Source of the DNA: Bacillota bacterium | Lineage (GTDB): Bacteria; Bacillota; Clostridia; Acetivibrionales; DTU013 | Reading direction: 5' to 3' | Assembly (NCBI GenBank): GCA_029778665.1 | Contig: JAKOPX010000234.1 | Location: forward strand, 1 to 39,440 | DNA: 39,440 nt | In this document: positions 31,416-39,365 of the stretch, piece by piece | How the letters are laid out: each line of letters begins with the position of its first letter | Position numbering within the stretch: position 1 is the stretch's first letter | The notes under the pieces: generated by a model | Seen by the model: the letters and a program-made list of their open reading frames with translations, nothing else | Database searches by the model: none | Told to the model about the DNA's origin: nothing | Made by a program: the position numbers and the translations under genes

Positions 31416-33724
31416 TTGTACACCCTCTGTCTTCCATAAATGGGGAGATATTCCAACTTGTCACTACGTTCCCAGCCATTGATCTTGGCCATAATGGCAC
31501 CAATCGCATAGCTGTCTTGAGGTCTTAAATCCTCTTTTTTGCGGCCAAAACACTCACACCAGATTTCCATATTGGAAACCATACTGCGTTTCCAGGTGCC
31601 TGAAACATGTAAGGGATCATCTGGATAGTTGATATAATCCAAACGTCTATGAAGGTCATAACTGTCCCAATCTTCCGGCAATAACATGGCAAGATAGGCT
31701 CGAACCAGACCTTCACGATCATCCGTCTCCATGGCTTCGCGCTGGGCATTTTGTGCGAATTGTTCCAGAGCACTGTCCAGATAGAGCGTTTCGCCCGCCT
31801 TAACCATCACGAGTATTTCCGCCCAAATTTGCGAAACTTCCTCTGTTGTTATGTTCCACGGCTTCTTGATTCCTGTGCCGGGCGTATGGATAACCCAGAA
31901 CCTGCGGTTACCCGTAATATCACGGAGGAATCCTGATTCATTATTGGTCGTGCCGATTAGGATGTTTTGTCTTGGATGTGGTGTGACTCTTCTGCCAAAG
32001 CTCGCACGATACTTATCGTCCTGACGGGAAATAAAGGCCTTGACCTTATCGACATCCGCCTTACGCATACCTGCCAGCTCACCAATCTCCAATATCCAAA
32101 AGCCCTGCAGCTTTTCGGCGGCAGTCTTATCGTTCATATCGGATATTTGCAGACTGTCTGAATACCATTCGCCGCCGAGTTTGGCAATCAGCGTACTTTT
32201 GCCGATGCCCTGAGGACCAATCCAGACCGGCATACTGTCAAATTTCATGCCAGGGTTATAGACTCGGTAAACAGCCGCACAAAGTGACTTTCGTGTGACT
32301 GCACGGACGTACGCATTGTCCTCAGCGCCCAGATAAACGATGGGAAGCGTCTCTGCCCTGACCTCTCCGTCCCAAGGTGGCAGGCTCTCCAGATATTCTT
32401 TGATGGGATGATAGGAGCGGTCATCGGCGATCTTGGTCACCGCAGTAAGATAGTTTCTTTGTGAGAATGTTCCATAATTCAAATCAATGTAGCTGATGAG
32501 CTGGGCATCGTCCTGGTCTCGCCAAAACTTGGCCGGATGCTGCCAAGGCAACTCACCTTTGATTTCCATCCCGTCGGCAAGTTGGTTAAATACGATACCT
32601 TTTAGCTTGGGATCAAGCGATAAAATAATCAGCAGATTTCTCAGAGTATTTTTGAGAAGCCCTGTCCGATCCCGCTCTAATTCCTTGTGCCAGTCATCAT
32701 CAAAGTCTAAGTTTGCCTCTTCAGCCTTCTCCTTGAACAAAAGCGCCTTGACCTTGTCATCCTTTGACGCAAACTGTGCCATCTGCTGAAACGACTTCTC
32801 GTCATCGCCAAACCTATGGATACGTACCAGGTCAAATGCGTTTAAAAGTTTGGCCGATGCCGGGTCAGTAGCATGATGTGAATAGACAAATATATCGTCA
32901 TAGATAACGACCCCTGCAGAGGACTCGCCCGGAATGTAGTCATAGCGTCCATCATAAGCTGAAGGGGTATAGACCTTAGGCAAAAACTTCTCAATTGCCT
33001 CTCGTATGTTCGGATAAGCTCGGCAGAAAGCACCAACGATATTTTGCTTTTCCAGCGGATTTTCTACCTCGGTAATCTCACGCCTAACCGCTTCTGATTC
33101 GCGGCTGGAGGTCGGCCATTGTGTAACATCTCGCCAATCCGCATAGCGTGAAAGATAAGCATCAGGGTTTAATAATTTACCGGACTGTTCTTCAAAAACA
33201 AAAACACCGTTTGATGAGCACGAAGCCCAGTACATCATTCGGTTGGCTTCATAGGTGGAGTCATCAAAATAATCCATCCCGATTTGCTTTGCGACCATCC
33301 GCATAACTGCCGGATACTCGTCCTCACTGACCTCACGGGAAAAGGGCATAACAACTCGGTATCGCTGGTGTTTCGGGTTATGACTGTGCGTAGAATAGAT
33401 GAAAAGCTCAACTCCGGGAAGTTCAGTTTTAATCTTCCCAATAAAGTCTTCAGTCTCTGCGATGCAATCAGCATCAAGCAGCCCCAGCGTGCGAAAGGTC
33501 ACTTGACCATTTTTACGTATTCCGCCTGTCAGCCAACCCCCGACAAGGCCACCCACATCTTTGATATCGTCGCGCTGGCTTTTGGCAAGCCTTGGATATT
33601 CCTCCGCAGTCTCCCAAGTACGGACGGGATTTTTATTTCTCGCCTTGATGGCGTCCCACTCCATCTCAATGTTTTTATACCGTTTGTTTGTTCGGCGATT
33701 ACAGACTGCAACTTTAATGTTCAT
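31403..33724 (-). CDS. VapE-family primase-helicase
   Basis: A 773-residue replication protein. The N-terminal region (about 50-200) resembles an archaeo-eukaryotic primase: GLLDADCIAET, SHNPKHQRYRVVMPF and EANRMMYWASCS. A helicase of the VapE/superfamily 3-like P-loop type follows: WIGPQGIGKSTLIAKLGGEW (Walker A, 503-511), WILEIGELAGM (Walker B) and IGTTNNESGFLRDITGNRRF (sensor). Together they would start and drive phage replication. The start at 33724 has GGAGGTGGAAACAAC. It lies next to the DNA polymerase. The primase domain assignment is by partial motifs only. Confidence 0.9.
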   Translation of the reverse strand: MNIKVAVCNRRTNKRYKNIEMEWDAIKARNKNPVRTWETAEEYPRLAKSQRDDIKDVGGLVGGWLTGGIRKNGQVTFRTLGLLDADCIAETEDFIGKIKTELPGVELFIYSTHSHNPKHQRYRVVMPFSREVSEDEYPAVMRMVAKQIGMDYFDDSTYEANRMMYWASCSSNGVFVFEEQSGKLLNPDAYLSRYADWRDVTQWPTSSRESEAVRREITEVENPLEKQNIVGAFCRAYPNIREAIEKFLPKVYTPSAYDGRYDYIPGESSAGVVIYDDIFVYSHHATDPASAKLLNAFDLVRIHRFGDDEKSFQQMAQFASKDDKVKALLFKEKAEEANLDFDDDWHKELERDRTGLLKNTLRNLLIILSLDPKLKGIVFNQLADGMEIKGELPWQHPAKFWRDQDDAQLISYIDLNYGTFSQRNYLTAVTKIADDRSYHPIKEYLESLPPWDGEVRAETLPIVYLGAEDNAYVRAVTRKSLCAAVYRVYNPGMKFDSMPVWIGPQGIGKSTLIAKLGGEWYSDSLQISDMNDKTAAEKLQGFWILEIGELAGMRKADVDKVKAFISRQDDKYRASFGRRVTPHPRQNILIGTTNNESGFLRDITGNRRFWVIHTPGTGIKKPWNITTEEVSQIWAEILVMVKAGETLYLDSALEQFAQNAQREAMETDDREGLVRAYLAMLLPEDWDSYDLHRRLDYINYPDDPLHVSGTWKRSMVSNMEIWCECFGRKKEDLRPQDSYAIGAIMAKINGWERSDKLEYLPIYGRQRVYKWNV

Positions 33725-33760
33725 GTTGTTTCCACCTCCGCTTTATTGATGACCCCAAGC

Positions 33761-34066
33761 TCAGACCTCCTCCGTACTGATATAGCAGACAGGAATTTCA
33801 AGTTCCTGGGCTGCCTTGATTTCCTGCCACATACCGATGCTGATTTCTCTGCTGAAGACCCAGAGTTCATCCATGAGCTTTAGCATCTGAAGTCCCAACT
33901 CCATGCCTTTATTTCTTTCTGTGGCTTCGTCCAGAACCTGCGGATAAAGTAGATGTGGTGCAAATGGCGTATGACCTTGCTGGATAGCAAATCGCATATA
34001 TCGCTTTGCGCTTTTCGTGTTTTCTTCAATATCACCTTGATACGGCGAACAAATAAAAACGTTCAT
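33761..34066 (-). CDS. DUF4406-like nucleoside deoxyribosyltransferase-fold protein
   Basis: A 101-residue protein: MNVFICSPYQGDIEENTKSA, FAIQQGHTPFAPHLLYPQVL, DELWVFSREISIGMWQEIK. This is the Rossmann-like nucleoside 2-deoxyribosyltransferase fold (DUF4406 or relative), in which SPY starts the first strand and the SxGMW-E helix holds the usual catalytic glutamate. A role in nucleotide or NAD-like metabolism is possible. The start at 34066 has AGGAGGTTATT. The leader element (copy B) lies immediately upstream. Confidence 0.85.
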   Translation of the reverse strand: MNVFICSPYQGDIEENTKSAKRYMRFAIQQGHTPFAPHLLYPQVLDEATERNKGMELGLQMLKLMDELWVFSREISIGMWQEIKAAQELEIPVCYISTEEV

Positions 34067-34086
34067 AATAACCTCCTGATTCTTTA

Positions 34087-34127
34087 GTGGCTCTGCTATA
34101 AGCCACACCGAAGAGCAAAATCGGACG
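34087..34127 (-). promoter_or_regulatory. Conserved leader element, copy B (before DUF4406-like gene)
   Basis: Minus strand: CCGTCCGATTTTGCTCTTC, then the hairpin GTGGCT-TATAGCAG-AGCCAC (6-bp perfect stem). The core GTCCGATTTTGCT and GGCTTATAGCAG match copy A, but the stem bases differ and still pair, which argues for RNA structure. It sits between the DNA polymerase terminator and the gene start at 34066. Confidence 0.6.
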
Positions 34128-34132
34128 GGTAA

Positions 34133-34182
34133 ATAAAAAAATCCGTCTACACTTTTCCCTTGGACAAAGCAGACGGATTTGA
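34133..34182 (-). terminator. Intrinsic terminator after DNA polymerase
   Basis: On the minus strand AAATCCGTCT and AGACGGATTT form a perfect 10-bp stem around a loop of about 20 bases, followed by a run of T and then TATTT. It ends the polymerase transcript; the conserved leader element begins just after. Confidence 0.88.
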
Positions 34183-34200
34183 GTAGTAAATTTTTAAGAG

Positions 34201-36195
34201 TTAATCTTTCTGATAGAAGCGGCAGGTAAAGCCGTCGGCATCAAGTTTTAAGCCAAAAGTCCACTCTGGTGTCCGGCTCATCTGCTTACAGACCGCTTCA
34301 ACCGACATACGAGGATCAGCTTCAATCACGATCTCATCGTGGACATGCATGACGATGTCGGAATATTTGAAGGTTTGAAGGGCTGAGCAGAGGATGTCTC
34401 TGGAAATGGCCTGGACGATATTTTCCACGAGCTTTGCCCCGTAGGTTTCCTGACGCTCCCAGCGCCGTCCTGTGCCGACACCTTCATAAGTAATGGACTC
34501 GCCTCCGAAGCGATTCTCGCCGATGCGGGGTTTGACATAGAAAAGCTCTCTACCGGAAGGAAGCGTGATGATGAGCATCCCGCTTTGATAACGAAAGCCT
34601 ATGCCCTGAACTTTTGTTTTTCGCTGTTCTTTGATTGCTGTCTTGGCGGCACTGTCCACATCCCACCAGAAACGTACAATCTTGGGGTTGGAGTTCCGCC
34701 ATGACTGAACAAGCCCCGGTAGCTCATCCTCAGATAAGCCCATCTCCAACGCACCCATCGCTTTGAGGGCACCGACTGAGCCACCATAACCACAGGCAAG
34801 TTCTGATATTTTGCCTTTCTGCCTAAGTTCGCCGTTCACGCCGTGTTTTATGACCGGCACGCCAAACATCTCGCTGGCTGATTGGCAGTAGATGTCACCG
34901 CCCTCAGCAAAGAGTTTCATGCGCCAGCTTTCTCCAGCGAGCCAAGCTAACACTCTCGCTTCGATGGCGGAGTAGTCGGCAACAAGAAAGATACGTCCTT
35001 CCTTGGGTATAAAGGCGGTGCGGATAATTTCCGATAATACCTGCGGAACAGAGTCAAAGAGGACTTCCAGAGCATCAAGGTCGCCTTGCCTGACGAGAGT
35101 TCTTGCTTCTTCCAGATGATCCATCTTGTTTCTTGGCAGGTTCTGTAATTGAATCAAACGGCCGGAAAAGCGCCCGGTACGGTTTGCCCCATAAAACTGA
35201 AAAAGACCTCTCGCTCTGCCATCACGGCAAACGCAGTCCATCATGGCCTGATACTTCCTAACGCTGGACTTGGCAAGCTCCTGCCTCGTTTCGAGGACAT
35301 CTTTCACTTTGCCTGAAGCGGTCTCCAGAAGCTTTTTGACCGCCTTTTTATCGAGGGAGTCGGTCTCGATACCCCGACCAGCTAACCAGTCTTTTAACTG
35401 CATAACGGAATTGGGGTTTTCTAAGCCTGTCAGCATTCGGAGCTTTTGCAGGGCATGTGTCCGTACTTCCCTGTCCATGCGGATGGCTTTTTCTGCCAGC
35501 TCTTTATCAATCAGGATGCCAAGATCATTAACCCTCTGGTCTCTATGGTAGTTCTCCCATTCCATATCCGGCATGGGAAAGCTCTCGAGTCTTTCCTGTA
35601 TCGCCATTTCCGTTTCTACATCCCGTTTGTTGTAGGCTTTATAGAGCTGCCATTTTTCCGGATCGTGCTCTGGTAGATTCCTCGTCCTGCCCCCATTTGT
35701 TTTGGTCGGGTTACAGGGCATGGAGAAATAGCGTATGAGGTCTTTTCCTTCTTTTAGCTTTTGCTTGTCAAGACCTAAGACTAATCCGACCTGTTCCAAA
35801 GAAAGCGGAAGCCCCAGATAAGCTGACCAGACCATGGAACAGCGCCAGCTTTCTGGGTCAAGATAGTTCAGGTATTCCGGCTCATGGCCAAAGGGCACGG
35901 GCCGCTCCAAAACATAGCCCTTTCGCTTCAGCCACTCGGTAAGACAGATTCGTTCAAACTGGGCGTTAAAAGCCCACTTGATCACATCGTCCGAGAGGAT
36001 AGCTGAGATGAGTTCCATCGGCATCGCTTCGCCCTGGGCAAGGTCAATGGTCTGCACTTCGCCGCCGTCAATGGCATAAGAGATGAGGAGAATATCAAAA
36101 TCAGGAGCCTGAACATAGCGGTAAACGCCCGCTTTACTCAGGTCCTCTGAGGAAAAAGTTTCAATGTCGCAACTGATATACTTTATTTCAACCAT
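34201..36195 (-). CDS. Family A DNA polymerase
   Basis: A 664-residue phage polymerase. The N-terminal 3'-5' exonuclease has ISCDIETFSSEDLSKAGVYR (DIET motif) and WAFNAQFERICL. The polymerase motifs are VADYSAIEARVLAWLAGE (A, about 404), RQKGKISELACGYGG (B) and MHVHDEIVIE (C, about 615), all with the catalytic aspartates. It copies the phage genome and probably proofreads. Start at 36195 follows GGAGGACTTTTGC; this ribosome binding site lies in the last codons of the HNH gene upstream (13-base overlap). It is shorter than host PolA and lacks the 5' nuclease domain, which is usual for phage enzymes. Confidence 0.95.
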   Translation of the reverse strand: MVEIKYISCDIETFSSEDLSKAGVYRYVQAPDFDILLISYAIDGGEVQTIDLAQGEAMPMELISAILSDDVIKWAFNAQFERICLTEWLKRKGYVLERPVPFGHEPEYLNYLDPESWRCSMVWSAYLGLPLSLEQVGLVLGLDKQKLKEGKDLIRYFSMPCNPTKTNGGRTRNLPEHDPEKWQLYKAYNKRDVETEMAIQERLESFPMPDMEWENYHRDQRVNDLGILIDKELAEKAIRMDREVRTHALQKLRMLTGLENPNSVMQLKDWLAGRGIETDSLDKKAVKKLLETASGKVKDVLETRQELAKSSVRKYQAMMDCVCRDGRARGLFQFYGANRTGRFSGRLIQLQNLPRNKMDHLEEARTLVRQGDLDALEVLFDSVPQVLSEIIRTAFIPKEGRIFLVADYSAIEARVLAWLAGESWRMKLFAEGGDIYCQSASEMFGVPVIKHGVNGELRQKGKISELACGYGGSVGALKAMGALEMGLSEDELPGLVQSWRNSNPKIVRFWWDVDSAAKTAIKEQRKTKVQGIGFRYQSGMLIITLPSGRELFYVKPRIGENRFGGESITYEGVGTGRRWERQETYGAKLVENIVQAISRDILCSALQTFKYSDIVMHVHDEIVIEADPRMSVEAVCKQMSRTPEWTFGLKLDADGFTCRFYQKD

Positions 36196-36710
36196 GCAAA
36201 AGTCCTCCTCAGTTTGATTTTTGAGATGGTGCCTTGGCTTACTCCATACATTTCAGAAAGTTCTTTCCCTGTGAATCCGCAATAGAGAGCAAATCTAATA
36301 GTTTCAACATCATCGATTGATAGTTTTCTCCAACGCCCACCATCCTTATAGACATCTAGTATGTTTTCCGTGCGCGTTCCATATCTCAGATTTTCAACCC
36401 GATTATCTTTTAGATTGCCATTGCCGTGCAGAACCTCGCAATTTTCGGGACACACACCTAGAAAGGTACGTGCTACAAGCTTATGAACAGGTTTTCCAGG
36501 CGTTCCTTTCTCAAGAACCACAGAGATATGCCCAGATTCACAGTACTGGCCAGGCTTCAGCACTCTGCCTTTGATCTTTCTGTAAAACTCTTTGCCGGTA
36601 AAATGACAAACACCACGAACAAATCTATCTAAGCTGCGAATGCGTCCACATGTGCTTGCCTGATATTTATCTTCATATCCGGGGATATCTTGCCAAACTT
36701 CATGTTTCAT
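36183..36710 (-). CDS. NUMOD4/HNH homing-type endonuclease
   Basis: A 175-residue nuclease. The NUMOD4 part is EVWQDIPGYEDKYQASTCGR and IRSLDRF; the HNH part is KLVARTFLGVCPENCEVLHG and NGNLKDNRVENLRYGTRTEN, where the usual first His is replaced by the LHGNGN form. A C-terminal HTH (LSEMYGVSQGTISKIKL) would bind DNA. Such genes move by cutting intron-free or intron-bearing alleles. The start at 36710 has GGAGGTCATCA upstream. It lies between the small membrane-protein gene and the polymerase, and its 3' end supplies the polymerase ribosome binding site, so it is well settled or the site was rebuilt at insertion. Confidence 0.88.
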   Translation of the reverse strand: MKHEVWQDIPGYEDKYQASTCGRIRSLDRFVRGVCHFTGKEFYRKIKGRVLKPGQYCESGHISVVLEKGTPGKPVHKLVARTFLGVCPENCEVLHGNGNLKDNRVENLRYGTRTENILDVYKDGGRWRKLSIDDVETIRFALYCGFTGKELSEMYGVSQGTISKIKLRRTFAWLK

Positions 36711-36765
36711 TGATGACCTCCATGTATGAGCAAAGGGACGAGGTTTTCGACCCCGCCCCCGGCAG

Positions 36766-36906
36766 TTACTTTTGCTGTTCTTTGACTCGCTTCCAGACTG
36801 CCTTGCCGAACTGATAGACGGCGTAAAACGGCAGGACGGCTGCCAGTCCGCCTAAGATGAAGGCATTGAAAACGATGTACACTTCCTTAAAAAGCTCTGC
36901 AAACAT
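36766..36906 (-). CDS. Small single-pass membrane protein (46 residues)
   Basis: Minus-strand ATG at 36906, preceded by AAGGAGG with an 8-base spacer, opens a 46-residue frame. It begins MFAELFKEVYIVF, crosses the membrane once (about 10-32: NAFILGGLAAVLPFYAVYQF) and ends with a basic tail (KAVWKRVKEQQK, positive inside). It starts 13 bases after the DUF2815 stop and ends 56 bases before the HNH gene. Function unknown. The tight ribosome binding site and codon layout make a real gene likely. Confidence 0.7.
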   Translation of the reverse strand: MFAELFKEVYIVFNAFILGGLAAVLPFYAVYQFGKAVWKRVKEQQK

Positions 36907-36918
36907 CGGCACGCCTCC

Positions 36919-37482
36919 TTACGACAGGAAGTCGTCATCGTCGCCCAGGTCGCCGAAGTCGGACTCAGCACTGGCACGGCTTCCGAGCGGCTTGCCATCA
37001 CGGATTTTCTGAAGATTGTTTAGCCCACAGGCGATACCACGATTGCCGTTCGAGTTGAAGGCATAGAAGGTAATGGACGCTCTGCCGTATACTCCGCTGT
37101 AGACTTCCGAACGGTCGAGAATCGGGTTCACATCGGCGTCGACAATGCCTGGTGCTGTGGCCGAGTTGGCATTGACAAAGTAACTGTTGGTATAGGCTTC
37201 ATCGTCAGGGCGCTCCACATCACCGTCACGAAGTGGCAGTTTGATAGAATTCAGAGCTGGCACCGTGCGGCTGTTGCCCTTGAGTTTGGCTTCGCCTTCC
37301 TTGTAGGCGGCTTCAATAGCTTTCTTGATGGCATCCAGTGTCTCTTTATTGGATTTCGGAATGATAAGTGAGACTGAGAACTTCGGCGTACCGCCGTTAA
37401 TGGATTTTGCTTCCCACACGTTGGCATAGCTCCAGCGTGTATCTTTGCCTGTGATAACTTTCATCGGATTTGATTTACTCAT
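36919..37482 (-). CDS. DUF2815 family single-strand DNA-binding-like protein
   Basis: A 187-residue protein. MKVITGKDTRWSYANVWEAK, SVSLIIPKSNKETLDAIKKA, LPLRDGDVERPDDEAYTNSY and VYSGVYGRASITFYAFNSNG are the DUF2815 pattern, thought to adopt a single-strand-binding type OB fold. The end is highly acidic (DFGDLGDDDDFLS), typical of phage ssDNA-binding proteins that recruit replication partners. The start at 37482 is chosen for AAGGAGG upstream and overlaps the DUF2800 end by 8 bases; the frame has eight codons more above. It probably coats single strands for the neighbouring nuclease and polymerase. Confidence 0.88.
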   Translation of the reverse strand: MSKSNPMKVITGKDTRWSYANVWEAKSINGGTPKFSVSLIIPKSNKETLDAIKKAIEAAYKEGEAKLKGNSRTVPALNSIKLPLRDGDVERPDDEAYTNSYFVNANSATAPGIVDADVNPILDRSEVYSGVYGRASITFYAFNSNGNRGIACGLNNLQKIRDGKPLGSRASAESDFGDLGDDDDFLS

Positions 37483-38608
37483 GAGTGGTTTCCTCCTTAA
37501 ACTCATCTAAAATTGTTGTCATTTCCGGTCTTTTATCGCTGTCCGGTACCAGCGTCGGTTTGCCTTGCGGCTTGATGACGAGATCTCCTAAGATTTCGCT
37601 GAATTGCTTTCGTCCGAGGAGAGATGTCATGGCCGTGATGCCTAAGAGCTTCTTTTCATAGGGATCAAAGCCAGCTTGTTCTACTGCTTGGGCGACTTTT
37701 ACATTGTCCAGATACTTGCGGTTTGACCTGCCCTCGACCAGCTTGAAGCCGAGCCATTTCTTGCCCGACTTGGCAGCAGTCAAGGCGTAGTCTTTAATGT
37801 CGTTTGCCCAGGAGGTCAGCTCATCGAGTTGCCCCAGGATTTCCTCAATCTCCGTGTCGGAGAGCAGAGGTGGTCTTGCAAACTCCAGCTTTGCCAGCTC
37901 CAGGTTGACTTCCGCCCGCTTGGCGCAGGTCGCTTTGACCTTGCAGAACCTGCACCAGTCACCGGCTCTAAAGTCCCCCTTGCCGTCAAAAGCAAGAGCG
38001 GCAATTGGTCTCACTGTCTCATCGGCCCATGTGTAGAGGTCCTCTTTCTTCATTGTGAAAGAGCTGTAGTTGTCCCGCCTGGGCTGAATGATGGTCATCC
38101 TGACTTCATCGAAGTCGTAGATGCCGTCAAAGAGCTGGAGACAGCCGAGGGCGTAGAGCATGAGCTGCGGGTTTTCCTTGGCATCGACGAGGACGCCCGT
38201 TCCGTACTTCATGTCAAATAAATGAAGTGTTTTGTCTGCAAGAATGACGCAGTCTGCTGTGCCAAAGCCGCCCGGTACATAGTCGGAAAAGTCCAGTCGC
38301 TGTTCGATAAGGACAGCGGGATCCGGCGTGGTTTTCCTGACTTCTTCTAGGGCTTCCAGAATTTGGTCGACATATTTCTCGGCGGCATCTTCCATTTCCT
38401 GTGAATACAGGGAAAGGCCATGTATCGGATCTTCCGTCTCCATGCCCAGTGCCAGCTTCAGCCGGAACTCACAAAGGGCATGAGCCTCAGACCCCTCACG
38501 GGCATACTCCGAAGTAAAGTCTGCTACTTTTTCGTTCAGCCTTGCTGACGGTGGGCAGTGGAGCCAGCGTTCAGCACTGGATGCAGATAAGATTGCGTGC
38601 TTTGTCAT
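37475..38608 (-). CDS. DUF2800 RecB/Cas4-like exonuclease
   Basis: A 377-residue PD-(D/E)XK nuclease with a probable iron-sulfur cluster. ILSASSAERWLHCPPSARLN holds Cys18 and the WCRFCKVKATC stretch (about 218-228) the other three cysteines. GGFGTADCVILADKTLHLFD, DMKYGTG and QLMLYALGCLQLF make up the nuclease core. It would resect double-stranded DNA ends for recombination or replication, beside the ssDNA-binding protein encoded next. The start overlaps the end of the gene upstream by one base (TAATG). Confidence 0.9.
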   Translation of the reverse strand: MTKHAILSASSAERWLHCPPSARLNEKVADFTSEYAREGSEAHALCEFRLKLALGMETEDPIHGLSLYSQEMEDAAEKYVDQILEALEEVRKTTPDPAVLIEQRLDFSDYVPGGFGTADCVILADKTLHLFDMKYGTGVLVDAKENPQLMLYALGCLQLFDGIYDFDEVRMTIIQPRRDNYSSFTMKKEDLYTWADETVRPIAALAFDGKGDFRAGDWCRFCKVKATCAKRAEVNLELAKLEFARPPLLSDTEIEEILGQLDELTSWANDIKDYALTAAKSGKKWLGFKLVEGRSNRKYLDNVKVAQAVEQAGFDPYEKKLLGITAMTSLLGRKQFSEILGDLVIKPQGKPTLVPDSDKRPEMTTILDEFKEETTHE

Positions 38609-38901
38609 TAGCTCAATTCCTCCGCATCCTTCAAAAGTGCTTCATAATCTTCTGGCTTCACGTCGGACAGACGCTCCGCATCGTATTTCTGAATGAGTGC
38701 CTTCACTCCTTTGATAAAGCCCGCCTGTGATTTCTTGGCCAACACGCCCCTCACATCGGATAGAGTTAGCTGTGGTGCCGGTTCTTCTGTTTGTACAGTT
38801 TCTTCATGGTCGCTTGCGATGGCATTAGCCAGTGCAGTAATACTTTCTGCAAGCCCTCTCATGTCGTCTGCAACATTTTTTAGTAATATGATTTGACTCA
38901 T
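38608..38901 (-). CDS. Conserved early phage protein, unknown function
   Basis: A 97-residue, alpha-helical protein. A helical start (MSQIILLKNVADDMRGLAES) is followed by an acidic linker (SDHEETVQTEEPAPQ) and a compact end (LTLSDVRGVLAKKSQAGFIK, GVKALIQKYDAERLSDVKPE). The C-terminal part is widespread in Firmicute phages next to DUF2800; some annotation sets name it rRNA biogenesis protein rrp5, which I do not trust. The start at 38901 has AGGAGGCAAGCA upstream. It is coupled to DUF2800, so a role in recombination or replication is likely but unproven. Confidence 0.8.
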   Translation of the reverse strand: MSQIILLKNVADDMRGLAESITALANAIASDHEETVQTEEPAPQLTLSDVRGVLAKKSQAGFIKGVKALIQKYDAERLSDVKPEDYEALLKDAEELS

Positions 38902-38911
38902 TGCTTGCCTC

Positions 38912-39088
38912 CTATTCCTCCCGGATTGCGATTGTCTTAACGGTGTTGCCTGGGATAATCACAGTGACTTCCTCCGTCTTGCCAAATAACAGGCGGAGCA
39001 AGCGCTCTCGAACTGTGACTTTTCGACACCGGACAATTCCATTTGTTTTTTCCGATTGTCCGATACCGATTTTTAATCGATGCCTCAT
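38912..39088 (-). CDS. Small basic early phage protein (58 residues)
   Basis: A 58-residue frame: MRHRLKIGIGQSEKTNGIVR, CRKVTVRERLLRLLFGKTEE, VTVIIPGNTVKTIAIREE. It is basic at the start with a short beta segment at the end. The start ATG at 39088 follows AAGGAGGTTTTAAG, an excellent ribosome binding site, and it ends 11 bases before the next gene. It is the first complete gene of the early operon and lies just after leader copy C. The function is unknown. Confidence 0.78.
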   Translation of the reverse strand: MRHRLKIGIGQSEKTNGIVRCRKVTVRERLLRLLFGKTEEVTVIIPGNTVKTIAIREE

Positions 39089-39125
39089 CTTAAAACCTCC
39101 TTCCCAGTGGGCTGTTTTGTGTTGC

Positions 39126-39165
39126 CCTCTGCTGTAAGCCAGGAGGAAGAGAGTTTTCGGACGGG
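39126..39165 (-). promoter_or_regulatory. Conserved leader element, copy C (before early operon)
   Basis: Minus strand: CCGTCCGAAAACTCTCTTC, then CCTC-CTG-GCTTA-CAG-CA-GAGG, a hairpin with a small bulge. It shares CCGTCCG and GGCTTA(T/C)AGCAG with copies A and B, although the middle reads AAAAC rather than TTTTG. It lies between the cut sigma-like gene and the 58-residue gene. Confidence 0.55.
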
Positions 39166-39166
39166 G

Positions 39167-39241
39167 TCATGAAAAATCAGCGAAAATCTTTCTAAGCTCG
39201 GCCTTGGCTCGATTGACACTTCTGCGGATAGCAGATTCATT
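39167..39241 (-). pseudogene. 3' fragment of a sigma-like gene cut by IS21
   Basis: The last 24 codons of a minus-strand gene (NESAIRRSVNRAKAELRKIF, then ADFS and TGA). This reads as the recognition helix and end of a sigma-region-4-type HTH. The reading frame runs into the terminal sequence of the IS21 element at about 39241, so the 5' part is missing from the window and the gene is presumably disrupted. It stood at the head of the early operon. The short length limits certainty. Confidence 0.65.
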
Positions 39242-39255
39242 GTGTACGGTAATTT

Positions 39256-39301
39256 AAAAGTTGACCACTTTGAGGGGTAATGGTAACGAAAAGTTGACCA
39301 C
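39256..39301 (+). repeat. Tandem subterminal repeats of the IS21 element
   Basis: AAAAGTTGACCAC occurs at 39256-39268 and 39289-39301 in direct orientation. These are the usual transposase-binding repeats at IS21 ends. Confidence 0.85.
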
Positions 39302-39365
39302 CCCAAGACTCCCATCCTGTAAACTGGATGTATCACGCAACATACCAGGGACAGGAGGAAAGGAA

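Noticed and set aside
33284-33883. A 199-codon plus-strand frame
   Set aside because: It runs opposite the VapE start and the DUF4406-like gene, lacks a ribosome binding site and has no domain.
39085-39336. An 83-codon minus-strand frame near the right end
   Set aside because: It runs from IS21 terminal repeats into the phage leader in a frame different from both the sigma-like and 58-residue genes, so it is a chimera of two unrelated regions.
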